NCBI GenBank assembly: GCA_002205965.3 | Contig: NADL03000465.1 | Location: 620,001-684,000 of the forward strand | Direction: 5' to 3' | Length of the DNA stretch: 64,000 nucleotides | DNA from: Kappaphycus alvarezii | Taxonomy: Eukaryota > Rhodophyta > Florideophyceae > Gigartinales > Solieriaceae | In this document: one piece after another, positions 46,389 to 57,063 of the stretch | Numbering within the stretch: position 1 is the stretch's first letter | Layout: each line of letters starts with the position of its first letter | Notes under the pieces: generated by a model | Databases searched by the model: none | What the model was told of the DNA's origin: nothing | Seen by the model: the letters and a program-made list of their open reading frames with translations, nothing else | Translations under genes and position numbers: made by a program

Positions 46389-47192
46389 TAAAGCTCACCA
46401 AGTATGGCCAGCGGGTGAGACGAGGTGGTGGGCGCGGTGAAAAAGGGCACCAGACTTCTCCCCGGGGGTTCATTTGTTGACTAGTTGTGCATAGAGGCAG
46501 TTATGGCTGCAGAAGCCAGAGGAAGTCCAGAAGTGTCCAAGATTAGCAAGTTTTTGGACCTGCAGGGAATATGGAGGGCAGTGGGCAAAAGTGCTGGACA
46601 AACTGCTCTAGTTGAGAGATTTGAGTGTTGTTACCCTCAATCTGGACCTTCGAAGCGCGATGGGAACGATGCTGCCGCGACAATGGGCTTTTGATTGAAA
46701 AAAATAAAATTCGCCCCAATACCTGTCAAGAGTCCGGAATTGAGCCACCGGGGAAGGGAAGACGACAGACACAGTATCAAGATCCCTCCTGCGAATCACC
46801 TGGGACGACCTGGGGAAAACGTGTAAGGACGGCTCTTCCACTTGAACAGGGTTTTCAAAGTTCGCTTTTTCCTATCGCTTTTCTACCTACTGTCTTTGTT
46901 ACAGTCTCCGAAGGAACGTGGTCAGCGCAGCCCCGTCAGTACTTCTGCAAGTTCGCTCGTCCGTAGATTTCTTCGTCTTGGTTTTCATCGTCTGTAAGTT
47001 TTCATGCTTACACTAGAAGTTTTTCAAGCTGTCTGGATCCCATATTTAGATGGTGTAATTTTCTCCTAGTCTCCTCTTTGTCCTTGTTGGAGTGGGTGAT
47101 GGTTCAGCCGTCGCCTGGAGATGTTCTTAGTATTCTAGCGTAACCAATACCTGAATGGTTCAGGCTTTTGAACACACTAAAAGATCCCCCCC
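46389..47192. other. no gene recognised
   Basis: Short frames (46485-46694, 46625-46966) follow the copy C tail. They have no recognisable domain. The stretch may be the 3' part of the pogo-like element. Confidence 0.4.
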
Positions 47193-47565
47193 TTCGAATC
47201 TTTGGCACAACACGGGCTCTTGTGAGGGAACAAAGGGTCCGAGGCCGTTGCGAAGGTATGTAGAACGTATGAGAGTAAAGGGTAGATCTTTGATTAGAGG
47301 GTAATGAGAGGTTAAAGCGTAGGGAAGGTGGCGGAAGATACCAGCAAATTACGAAGCACAGATTTATAATAAAATTCCTCCTTGGTCCCCTCCCCCTAGG
47401 CGCGATATTGCCGAGGAAGTCCAGGCTTAAGTAGCGGCCGACGGCGCGAGTCGTGCGACTCCACAGCACTGCTCAAAGCATGGTAATTACAGTACAGTAC
47501 AGTACAGTGCAATCACTGCTTACAGTACGTTAATTATAGTACCGTACAGTGCAGCGCTCTTAACA
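47193..47565 (-). repeat. 3' LTR of Copia element
   Basis: This LTR begins TGTTAAGAGC next to the polypurine tract and ends near the GATTCG motif at 47193. It matches 50487-50836 over most of its length (for example AGCGTAGGGAAGGTGGCGGA and CAGGCTTAAGTAGCGGCCGA in both). It contains (TACAG)4 at 47488-47507, which is imperfect in the other LTR. Confidence 0.8.
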
Positions 47566-48088
47566 CTCCTCCCTCAGTTGCACGGTCGCGAAATTAATTT
47601 TCTGGGATTGAACTCGAAGAGAGTAACTTTATGGCATCAGTAAAACGGGTGTCCGCTGCAGGATTGGACTATATTGCTAGCTAAGTGCATTGAGACCAAA
47701 ACAAGAATGTCAAGGTATAAATAGACCCATTTCCACGTTTAATAGTCGGAACTTGAAAAAGTACCGTGAGCTTCGACGGCTTACAGTTTCCAGATCGCGT
47801 CGTTGTCAACATAGTGGACAACAAAAATGAACGTCAGTTCACTCGGGCTTAATAAAAGTATGGTGACGTGCTGTGCCACACCAGGGTCGCGGGTTATCCT
47901 ACTCGCGGTAAAACGCGCAAAACCGCTCAGACACAGTCATGACATTCACGAAATGAACAAGACAGAGCATGATCCATCGAGACGCAAGAATTCAAGTTGT
48001 CAGCCGGGGGGCCATGATCAAAACGGATATCTGACAGTCGGAGTCGAAAAAATGTTTTTTTGGCGATCCCAAGCGTACGTTTCCGACA

Positions 48089-48766
48089 TTACAATGATAT
48101 ATCGTCTCTTGATTGCTTCCGAATTATCCATTGCTCAACCTTGGGGTTCAACTTTCCAGATAGAAGCTCATCACGCAGTGCAGTTTGATTCATCGTCTTT
48201 GTCAGTCCACCAGCGAGGTTGTCAGCGGTGCAGATGAAGCCAATGTCAGAAATTTCGAAGTTTTGGAATCTCTCGCGAGTGGCAGCGACATCCAACATTA
48301 ATCGCTTTTCTGACGTGCGGAATCCTTTGCAAATAACGTCGAACATTTTTTTTGTCTGTGTAGAGCCTAACAGGAATCGTAGAATCTGGATGTAACGCAC
48401 GGATTTCTTCAGCGATTGTGTGTACCTGATCAAACATGTCCGCAAACGCGATGAGCTCTGCGGAAAGGTCAGAACGTACAAATCTGCGTTCCTTGTAGGA
48501 ATTGAAAATGACCAGAATTGCTGCACCAGTGTAATCTGCCAGAAAACAATGTACACAAGTTGCGAAGTTGCGTCGCGGTTCATGGCGAATGAGGCGCCCG
48601 AATAAGCAATGAGCTGGAACGAGCCCGGTTCCAGAGGGGAATTTAATTCCGCTGAGTTCTTCTTCGCGAATTCAACGGTGCGATTTGAGCGCTTGATGAT
48701 GGCGCGGTGGCTTTGTCGAAATTTTTCAGTGGTCACCTGCGTCAGTTGTAAAAAGTCGTACATCAA
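48089..48766 (-). pseudogene. Copia RNase H region
   Basis: The reading LIAYSGASFAMNRDATSQLV, then KMFDVICKGFRTSEKRLMLD and SDIGFICTADNLAGGLTKTM, matches the Copia RNase H domain. The usual YSDASFA aspartate is Gly here, and the ADGLTK aspartate is also Gly. The short piece PVRLYTDKKN (about 48370) is in another frame. Confidence 0.8.
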
Positions 48767-49272
48767 GTCCGGACGCGTATGCGAAAGCCAACAAGTTGCA
48801 TTTGAAGTGATGCAGAATCTTTGAAGTCAGCATCAGATGACAGTGGCTGCATGCGTTGAATGTATCCATATTGTTCCATTGTCAGAATAGAATGCTCATC
48901 TCGTTCAATGTGGAACCCGATAAACGTGACGTGGGGCTCTTCGTCTGGAGCAGTTTTAAAAAGGTGGGATGTATTCTTTACTTTCTCCTTGAATTCATTG
49001 TTTCCAGCTCGCAACATATCGTCCACACAGGTGCTGGGAAAACCTTGTAGTATTCCATCAGTCGTGGCCACATAGAGTGCGGGGTCAGATTTCATTGGTT
49101 TCATGGTGAGGTCAGTGTGGAGGTGAGAGTCAAGAGTTTGAAACCACAATTCACCGGCATCGCAAAAACCGTAGATAGGCTTCATGATTTGTAGACACTG
49201 GTCGCGGGATAAAGAGAACTGGGCAGTCTTGATCTGACTGATTGCCTGGATTGCCCAGGTTTGCTGCACCAC
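48763..49272 (-). pseudogene. Copia reverse transcriptase, C-terminal part
   Basis: MKPIYGFCDAGELWFQTLDS (the xLYGLxxAxxxW motif), TCVDDMLRAGNNEFKEKV (catalytic VDD) and VTFIGFHIERDEHSILTMEQ identify a Copia RT. The fingers region upstream is missing, consistent with a deletion joining gag to mid-RT. Confidence 0.85.
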
Positions 49273-49323
49273 AGCAGAGCGAAGAGTGCGAATCTTATGC
49301 TCCTCGGATCGGAACTGATGAGA

Positions 49324-50464
49324 TCATTGTGGGGTCAGTGTGTTGATACGAGTGATCAGGCGGTCTAGCCCTACACTGACCTTCGTCGTGTCAGTTTCTT
49401 TCATAATCTCTGTAAGAGTCAAACATTCCAGCTCTGACTGTGCTTCAAGTTGGCGAGCATCAGAGTCGTATTCGTTGAGCATGACTTCGACTTGTTCGCG
49501 GTAGTACATCCTTGGCGTGCAGTGGTCGAAAAAGTAGTCTCGAGCTGGGCTGGCAAAAATTACGTTGAAGAACGATGACTTCTGCTTTGGTGAAAGTCCA
49601 GATTGAGATGCACACACGTCTTTGTCTCGACGCAAAGAATGAATAGACTGCATTTGGTGCGTATGGGGATCGCGTTCGCCGCTGAACTTCTGATCCCTGA
49701 AAAAGTTGACAACAGTGGACAACAGCTTCGTATCGGGTTGGAGGTCAAAACTTCTCACAGGCGCTTGTAGTGGGGGATTTTCCATTTCATATTCCGTAGC
49801 TCGGCCAGGATTTTGCGGCTGACGGTAGTTTGGGAATCGATCTGGCTCAACATGAGGCGGCGACTCTGTTTTGTTACTCCCGTTTTCGCCAAACGGTTGA
49901 TGCTGAGTGGGGTTTGGGACATTCTAGGTAAGGTTAATCGCGATTTATGGTGACTTTCCTGGGGCTTGCATTGGTGAGGGAGATGGATCGAAAGAATCGA
50001 TCTCGGGGGGAAGTTCCAGGAATTTCTTGTAGCATACCATCACCGTCTTAGCCATATCCCTTGCTTGATTTCTCCTATCGGTCGTTGCGGATGCGATCCA
50101 TACGAAAGCTATTGCATTGGTGTTCACCTGTAGGACTGCATCATCTATCGCGGATACGACATCATCTCTCAATGGAAGGAACTGATACAAATCTGCCATA
50201 TCCTTGAGTAGTCGGATCGTGAGCAGCGGTTTACCAAGAACTTCATCGGTGAATATCGATCGAACGAGGGGCAAAAGCATCTTGATTGACGATCCAATTT
50301 CTTCGGGTGGGGGTTTCTTCTCCAATCGTTCTTAGTTCCAATACGATCTGAACGACTTCCAAAGCCTTCTCGTCGATCTCAGTCGACGGTTTGCACTTGT
50401 CAGCTAAGAGCTTGATGCGAGAGAAGGAAGCTCGGCGAGCATCGATGCGGGTGGTTTGGGTCAT
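49324..50464 (-). pseudogene. Copia gag, frameshifted
   Basis: The likely start is ATG 50464 (MTQTTRIDARRASFSRIKLL), 22 bp inside the 5' LTR. After frame changes comes EIGSSIKMLLPLVRSIFTDE (49945-50325), then the piece at 49324-49785 with FFRDQKFSGERDPHTHQMQS, FNVIFASPARDYFFDHCTPR and EYDSDARQLEAQSELECLTL, which fits a Copia/UBN2-type gag. No CCHC zinc knuckle remains. Confidence 0.65.
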
Positions 50465-50486
50465 CTTGTGTCACGAGTTCGCGAAG

Positions 50487-50836
50487 TGCGAATCCGGGTT
50501 GTGGCGAAACGCGGGCTCTCATGTGGGAATAATGGGTCCGAGCCCTTTGAGAGGAATATAGAACGTAGGAGAGTAAAGGGTAGATGGTTGATAAGAGGGT
50601 AGTAAGAGGGTAAAGCGTAGGGAAGGTGGCGGAAGAAATCAGCAAATTACGAAGCACAGATTTACTAGATAAGTCCTCCTTGGTCCCATCGCCCTAGGCG
50701 CAATATTGCCGAGGGAGTCCAGGCTTAAGTAGCGGCCGACAGCGCGAGTCGTGCGACTCCATAGCACTGCTCACAGAATGGTAATTGCAGAACAGTATGG
50801 TACAGTGCAAGCACTGCTTAAAGTACCTTAATTACA
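50487..50836 (-). repeat. 5' LTR of Copia element
   Basis: This direct repeat of 47193-47565 ends TTAATTACA/TGTAATTAA at 50836, about 28 bp short of the counterpart of the other LTR start. Gag starts just inside it. No tRNA primer site was recognised. Confidence 0.75.
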
Positions 50837-50993
50837 TACTTATAAGAAAGGAGGGGACTCCCGGGCAGAAGTTTGTGCGCACCAGGCGATCATTCGCCGG
50901 TGAAAGAGGAGACATCCTCGGAAAAAGTCGAAGTCAGAGCCAAGGTCGCTACCTGCTGACTTAGAAGGTCAAGTTTCGCCTAAGGGAAGAAAC

Positions 50994-52137
50994 ATGGCTC
51001 GCCCGGGAACAAGAGCGAACCCAAATTCAGAAATGCCGGACCAAAGTCAGGAAGTTGTTGAGCTTCAGCCAGGAGATTCGATTCCTCAAGACCCAGTTAT
51101 TCATCACGCAGAGGATGAAAAAAAGCAGAAGCCACGCCACAAGACAGTCAGTGCACTGTTGATGTAATGGAGGAAATTCGTGGGGCGGTCAATGGCATTT
51201 CGACCGTACTAAAGGAGATGGTTCAGCTTATCAGTAAGTTCGAACAGATAAAAGGGCTTCCAAGGAGTCATTCTGCGGAAGTCAACACAGAAGAAGCCCA
51301 TACGGAGATGGCGACCGAAGAAGATGAAGACAGGATTGAGTCAAAGAAGGATTCCCGCGGCACTTGTCCTGTACACGTAGCCCACAAAATATACAAAAGC
51401 TCTCTCGAAAACTCTCGATGTCTTAAGGCCGGAGACGGCTCTTTCTTCGATGCTAAAAGAACATGGTACCGCCTGTTAAAGGACTTCCCAATTCAGGAGA
51501 GTGACGAGAGGCGCCTTCTTTCTTGTGTATTCGAAAGAGATGCGGCTAGAATTTTCGAGAGTGTAGCGAGTGTACACTGGAATGCCAACGCCGATGAGCT
51601 CTGGGACCACTTGGAGGCTAGACTGTGCAACAAAGCGCAGCTGAGTGCATTGCTGGACAAGTTTTTCAATATGAAATGGAATCAGAAATATGAAACTGTG
51701 TCCGCTTTTGGAGAACGCTTAAGGTCTGCTTCCATGACTCTGCAGATTCCAATCTCAGACGAAACTATGGGTAACCGCCTTAAAGCAGGTCTGCCTACGA
51801 GCAAGCAATTCTGGTATCAGGGGACTTCGACACCGTGGTGAGTACCATTTCTAGGTTTGCGGCATTACGTCAGTCTGCGAGTCGGGAAAGTGTCCGGCAA
51901 GTCCAAGAGCCAGTCAAGCAATACATGGGAGTCCAACGCGAGGAAGAAGGGTATAACTACCCTCAAGTAACCTGCTATGACTGCCACGAAAAGGGCCATA
52001 TGGTTAGGGACTGTTGGAAGAAGAAGAATGACGTGATGCGGCGCTATCGTGGTAAAGCCCCACAGGGGGAGGCCTGGAGGGTCCGAAGCCCCCAGTCGAG
52101 AAGTAGGGCCTCCACGGTACGTAAAAACCAAGCGTGA
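50994..52137 (+). pseudogene. Gypsy gag with CCHC zinc knuckle
   Basis: Gag starts MARPGTRANPNSEMPDQSQE. The frame shifts at the A7 run 51118-51124 and continues from 51167 as VMEEIRGAVNGISTVLKEMV, then SRCLKAGDGSFFDAKRTWYR and FFNMKWNQKYETVSAFGERL, the usual gag core. A further one-base shift near 51810 leads to the frame at 51835-52137, which carries the knuckle CYDCHEKGHMVRDCW (C-x2-C-x4-H-x4-C). Confidence 0.8.
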
Positions 52138-52567
52138 GGGTGTTTGCGCTTGTCGGGAGCCGATTTGGTGGCAGTGGATGGTTGACAATGAAGAGGTGGC
52201 AGTTCCAATCAAGAGATTTGGGGACGATATTCAGGCACCAATAGATACAGCAGCTTCATCAATCTGGGTGGACTGGAAGCGGTTCCAGGATAATGGGGGG
52301 ATGCTGCATCCAACAGATGGTAGAGCTCGTGCGGTGGATGGTCGGGGTGTTGAAGTCAAAGGGGAAGGTTCCGTCGAGTTCCATATATCGGGACTGAGTT
52401 TTTGCGAAAATGTCCGTGTAATGATACAACTTCTGGACAAGCTGTTGATAGGGCGGCGGTTCTGGCGAAAGCACAAGCTTTGGCTAGACTTGGGAACGGA
52501 TTCAGCGTCCATATTGTATCATGGGTCCGCTATCGACACGGGAAGAGCAGAGGGAATTCGTGCATGA
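52049..52567 (+). pseudogene. Gypsy retropepsin
   Basis: The catalytic motif reads IDTAASSIWV (DTGAS-like, with Ala for Gly). It is followed by the flap-like VDGRGVEVKGEGSVEFHISG and LDKLLIGRRFWRKHKL, the usual LLG.DFL equivalent. It lies between the zinc knuckle and the RT and overlaps both in different frames. Confidence 0.75.
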
Positions 52568-53474
52568 AACAATTCAGACGGTCATTGAGGACCATGAAGT
52601 GGACAAAGCCATAGAGTCAATGGACCTTTCCGAGTTTTCTTCAAGCAAGGAGATGCAAGGTAAGCATCGTAACCTGTTGTGGGAGCGTCGACATATTTTC
52701 AAGAGCCTTGGGAAAATTGTAGGAATACAGCACAGGATATCACTGAAACCCAACGTGGAGCCAGTCTGTGCCCCGCTGCAGAGGCGATCACCCACCGAGG
52801 AAGAGATCGAGCGCCTTTCAATGCAGAGGCTTATTGAACTTGGGGTTCTAGAGCCATCAGTATCCCCTTGGGCTACGAATAATGTGTTTGTGAAAAAAAA
52901 GGATTCAGGAATTCGAGTTACATCCGATTTCCGAAGCCTAAATGATCTCATTATCACAGACTCTTACTCAATAGAGCACATGCGAGAGATCTTAGACTGG
53001 TTGGGTGGTAAGAAGATCTTATCAGTCTTTGACCTTAAGGACGGCTTCTAACAGGTCCCTTTACATCCTGATTCCAAGCCATTTACGGCGGTGCGAACAG
53101 TGCTAGGCCTATATCAATACACCTGACTGCCTATGGGGTTGAAAAATGCCCATGGAACTTGCCAACGGGTAGTAAACAACATCTTGGGGGATCGGAAGGG
53201 GAGGGACGAGCTGGCCTTCCTAGATGATACAAGTATCGGAACTGGCACTGAGGAGGAGCATCTCGATTCCTTAGGTGCCATATTGGATACTCTGCTCAAG
53301 GCTGGTGTGAGACTCAAGTTATCCAAGTGCTCCTTTGGGGTTCGGCGAGCGGAAGTATTGGGCCATGTAGTGGACGAAGAAGGTTTGAGGCATTCTGACA
53401 AGCACATTGAGGCTATCAGGATCCTGGTCGAGCCGGCATCAGGGGATGAACTAATGAAGTTTCTGGGCTCTTGA
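52521..53474 (+). pseudogene. Gypsy reverse transcriptase with in-frame stops
   Basis: VCAPLQRRSPTEEEIERLSM, then LIELGVLEPSVSPWATNNVF, VKKKDSGIRVTSDFRSLNDL and KILSVFDLKDGF lead to the TAA at 53049-53051. Reading on in the same frame gives QVPLHPDSKPFTAVRT, a TGA at about 53125, then LPMGLKNAHGTCQRVVNNIL, AFLDDTSIG (catalytic DD) and LKLSKCSFGVRRAEVLGHVV. The frame is lost after MKFLG. Confidence 0.88.
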
Positions 53475-53479
53475 ACTTC

Positions 53480-54331
53480 TTCGCTGCATTCGTCGACCAT
53501 TTTGCGGACAAAGCCGCCCCCCCTTAGAAGTCCGCAAGGGAACAGGTTTCTTCAAGAAAAGGCAGCAAGGGGAGCGACTTACCAGACTGGTCGGATAAAT
53601 GGGTTATAGCGCAAGAGAAGGCCTGGAAAATGTTGAAGGATGACTTAAGTAAGCCAGAGGTCTTAGCCGCGCCTATAAGGGGAGTAAACAAAAGAGTGAT
53701 GACAGACGCCAGCTCATACGGACTCGGTCGAGTTTTGCTTCAAGCCGATGAGACGGGTCGATGGCATACCATCTCGTTCGCGAGCAGAGCCCTTCGAAAA
53801 TCGGAGAAAAACTATGCACCCACGTAGAAAGAGTGCTTGGCAATCGTGTACGCCTTACAAAAATGGCGGCATTATCTGCATGAAGAATCTTTCACGGTAG
53901 TTACAGACCATTTGTCACTGAAATGGTTGCTTAACCTTAAAGAGCCTCGGGAGAAGTTGACCAGGTGGGTCATTGCAATTCAGGATTTTGACATCAATAT
54001 AGAGCACCGTAACGGACCAGAACTAGTTGTCCCAGACACCCTGAGCCGGGACGCAGTCCCGAAGTCCCTATGCCAGAGGTGCTACGGGGAAATTGATTCC
54101 AAGAGTTTGGAGAGGGCAAGGGAGGAGGCAGGGAACGACGCCATTTCGAGACTTGTAGAAGAACATCATGGCAGAACACCAGAGCACGACCACAAACGAT
54201 CCCCGCCAGATAAACAGCGATTGCGGGAGACGCAGATCGCAGAGTTTGGGGATGTGCAGGCCTACGCACGATCGCAGGATAAGTTCTTAGTGGATGAAGA
54301 CAGGGTTCTGCGATACTCCGGAAGAGATTAG
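53480..54331 (+). pseudogene. Gypsy RNase H domain
   Basis: NFFAAFVDHFADKAAP (connection) precedes RVMTDASSYGLGRVLLQADE, SFASRALRKSEKNYAPT, a TAG near 53826, then CLAIVYALQKWRHYLHEESF, VVTDHLSLKWLLNLKEPREK and IEHRNGPELVVPDTLSR. Catalytic Asp (TDAS), Glu and TDH motifs are present. A linker rich in charged residues extends to the TAG near 54329. Confidence 0.88.
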
Positions 54332-54340
54332 CTTCCCATT

Positions 54341-55435
54341 GTGACGCCAAAGTCATTGGTACCTGAGGTCCTTAAATGGGTCCATGATTCACAAGTGCAT
54401 GGGCACTACGGTCTCCGACGGACGATATGCAAGTGGCTTCCTCGGTACTACTGGAAGGGGTTGCGGCGTGATGTGTCTGCATTCCTGAGGAGCTGTCTGC
54501 ATTGCACAGTAGCATGGGAGCGTAATACAGCCCGACAGGCTCCTTTGGAGGTGATTCATCCGGAACGAAGGTTTCAGCAGGTCGCTTTTGACATCCAGAC
54601 GATCACTCCACGCACGGCAAGCGGTAACATCAAAGTTCTAGCAATAGTTGATACCTTCACAAGATTTGTAAGGGCTAAGGTCATACCGGATGAAAGGGCT
54701 GAGACTATTTTGAAAGTGCTCATCGACCCATGGATTTCGATATTCGGCCCGATTGAGAACTTGATGTCAGATGGGGGCCCAAACTTGACTAGATCGGTGA
54801 TGAGAAGTCTGACTGATTTCCTGGACATCGGTAGACTGCAGGCATATCCGTTTCATCCTCAAGCGAATGGAACAGTAGAGAGATGGAACCGTACCCTTAT
54901 CAAGGACAGTTTTATGGCCACCGGCACGGAGGATTGGGATGAACACGTCACCTTGGCATGTTTTCGGTACAATACCGGCGTGTGCGCAGCGACCGGAATC
55001 ACATCGTACAAGGCTATGTTTGGGGTTGAAGCATTCCAGTCCTGGGGCGAAGTGGAAACAGCCTGTTTTGAAGACAACCCGGAGGATCTTCCAAGTCCCT
55101 TAAAACTTCTTCACCGCCGCTTATATGTCCAAGGTAGAAATTCAAGGTCCAGAACCAAGAGAGAATATGACAAACGGGTCATTCCGATCGAAAGCAAAGG
55201 AGGTGACGAGATCGCCTCTCTACAAAGGAGTGCGGCGATTACAGCTCTCCAAGACAGAGACGTACAGTGTAAAACAAAGGAGGTGACGAGATCGCCTCCC
55301 TACAAAGGAGTGCGGCGATTACAGCTCTCCAAGACAAAGAAATCCAGCGTAAAACAAAGGAGGTGCCGAATTCGCCTCCTTACAAAGAGGTGCGGCGACT
55401 CCAGCTCTCCCGGACAGAAACTGACAGTGTAAAAC
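54341..55435 (+). pseudogene. Gypsy integrase
   Basis: The zinc site is VHDSQVHGHYGLRRT with CLHCTVAW. Core residues are VAFDIQTITPRT (Asp), LMSDGGPNLTRSV (Asp) and HPQANGTVERWNRTLI (Glu), followed by LACFRYNTGVCAATGITSYK and REYDKRVIPIESKGGDEIAS. The catalytic triad is intact over a 363-codon frame. The C-terminal SH3-like region is spoiled by a triplicated 80-bp unit. KWVSIYKGPLQ (about 55507), which looks like its GPY motif, appears after the repeats. Confidence 0.9.
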
Positions 55436-55438
55436 AAA
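55199..55438 (+). repeat. three tandem copies of an 80-bp unit
   Basis: GGAGGTGACGAGATCGCCTC starts at 55199 and 55279, with a diverged third copy at 55359. Each unit ends GTAAAACAAA. Because 80 is not a multiple of three, each copy is read in a different frame, while the three together (240 bp) preserve phase. It lies in the integrase C-terminal region. Confidence 0.9.
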
Positions 55439-55709
55439 GGGGAAAGGAGATTTTGAGAGATAGGTTGGAATTGATCAACATTGTAATGTTTGCTCTAACA
55501 TTGAAATGGGTCAGCATTTACAAGGGGCCGCTACAAAAGTGGCACGGCTCTACTGACCAAGAAAGCTACATGAGAAAGGGGGTTCTACGTTGCAGAGCCT
55601 GAATTCAACGCAGAACATCAGGATGGCTGAGCAGGAGATCCGGACATCATACGAGGCGGTGATAGAAGGGAAGAAATTCATGATGAGGGCGAGTAGGTAG
55701 CTCGCGAAA

Positions 55710-56105
55710 GTGAAACGCTTTATTAGAAAGGTGGTGCGGGAGGTGCCTCTGGCCGAGGAAGTGGAAGAGGTGCAGTTCGTGAGGAAAACTCGGGCCAAGA
55801 GGAAGGGGTGGAATTACGACAGTCTGGTGGTAGACGAAGGGGACAAAAAGTATCAGGGACCGCAAAAGGAACAACAAACGGTAAAGGGGCCGGAGAAAAA
55901 GAAGGCACGTAGTTCTCAGGATCATTCAGAAGCTGCTCCAATGGGGAAACCAGATGCGCAATCGCAAGCAGTCAACCCAGCAAGCAGCCCCCACCAAGTA
56001 CCGCAGACGTCCAAGCGGGCCTGTAGGGCGGATTTGGATTTAGAATTTGGATTTGGAATCAAAGAGGAGGTCGGGGAATACTGCCTGAGTCGATGCCTCT
56101 TGTGA
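55710..56105 (+). pseudogene. Gypsy pol C-terminal tail
   Basis: This lysine/glutamate-rich frame (FIRKVVREVPLAEEVEEVQF, then PQKEQQTVKGPEKKKARSSQ) follows the GPY-like motif and a short stretch with stops. It probably is the end of pol. No chromodomain is visible, unlike the copy at 32.5-34.7 kb. Confidence 0.5.
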
Positions 56106-56486
56106 TTGAAGTTGTCTCGTGATTTTTTTTCGATTTTTTGATTTGAATTTGTGTGTGTTCAAGTTGATATTTTATTTTTCGGGTGATGTACAGTACGCGA
56201 GGAGTGCACAAGGTACGAATGTTACGGCTCAATTAGTACGTGGCATGTGCACGTGTATTGTCAGTCTAGTACAGTGACAGTTGCATTATCGGACTACTGC
56301 ATTAATGCATTCGTGTCAAATGCAACTACGGCATTCGATTCAATTACTGCATTTGATGCATTTTAGTGCACAGTTCGGTAGTACACTAGTGACTTTACAG
56401 TACCTCGCTAGTCTGTATATAGTGCCCCTGGCCTGGTTTCCAGGCCCAGAGAGGCATCACTGTTCGTGTGACAAGCAACCTGATCC

Positions 56487-57063
56487 GTGCTTTACAGTCT
56501 TCGAAGTAAGCTGAAACAGTACAGTACGGGTCGGACCCGACGACACGACCTTCACGTGGTCCTCTCCCAAGATCTGCAGAAAGCAGCCCGTCACCCTGCC
56601 ATCGAGCAGCGACAAGGGTTTCACCGCACAAGGCCGTATATCCAAGCATTGGATATCAACGGAGGAACGGACTTTTTTGACGTCACATTCGTCAATTCTC
56701 TTGCGCCTTTTAATAGGAGAGAGCGTACTTTCACTCCACTTACCCCCTCAATTTCCGCCAAGCGTAGAAGGTATGAACCCCTGTTCGCGACTTCAGCTAC
56801 AGGAAGGCTTGTGTCAATCCCAGTATCCATCCTTGGAGGCTGGCACCCAGACGCGAACGCGGTGCTAACCGAAGTTGCGCTTAACGTGGCCGTCCGAGCA
56901 ATGAAACCTATGGGAAGGTTAGAGCGGTGCTTACCCAAAGGCACGCTGCCGCGGCCGTCCTGTCAAACGCGGCATGCCTGCTCGCTGGCAATGAGCCGGC
57001 CCTGCACAGAATATTATTTACTGTTATGTACCCATCAGTGACGACTTCCCGCACAACACACCA
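56487..57063 (+). pseudogene. non-LTR retrotransposon endonuclease-type fragment
   Basis: The reading DFFDVTFVNSLAPFN (second acidic motif), then SAKRRRYEPLFATSATGRLV (the lysine motif) and SIPVSILGGWHPDANAVLTE resembles the C-terminal restriction-like endonuclease region of non-LTR reverse transcriptases. After a frame change near 56930, QRHAAAAVLSNAACLLAGNE completes the usual C-terminus. It is a truncated relic, related in layout to the ORF at 23810-24850. Confidence 0.55.

Larger units (their letters stand above)
47193..50836 (-). mobile_element. Ty1/Copia retrotransposon, internally deleted
   Basis: Two directly repeated stretches of about 350-370 bp (47193-47565 and 50487-50836) flank gag, RT and RNase H readings on the minus strand. 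A polypurine tract (GAGGGAGGAG on the minus strand, 47566-47575) directly precedes the LTR start TGTTAAGAGC. Gag runs straight into RT, so zinc knuckle, protease and integrase were lost by an internal deletion of more than a kilobase. Frames are also broken. The 5' LTR seems shortened at its outer end, where the next Gypsy begins, and no target duplication is seen. Confidence 0.8.
50994..56105 (+). mobile_element. Ty3/Gypsy retrotransposon, near full length, decayed
   Basis: Gag (from ATG 50994), CCHC knuckle, protease, RT, RNase H and integrase occur in standard order on the plus strand, ending in a lysine-rich tail at 56105. Disruptions include one-base losses (51118-51124; about 53467), in-frame stops (53049, about 53125, 53826, 54329) and a triplicated 80-bp segment at 55199-55438. 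No LTR pair was recognised; the 5' side directly abuts the Copia LTR. Confidence 0.85.

Noticed and set aside
47827..48237. 136-codon plus-strand frame
   Set aside because: Shadow of the Copia RNase H region on the other strand.
50837..56500. LTR pair for the plus-strand Gypsy
   Set aside because: No direct repeat was found between the stretch before gag and that after pol; the left side abuts the Copia LTR.
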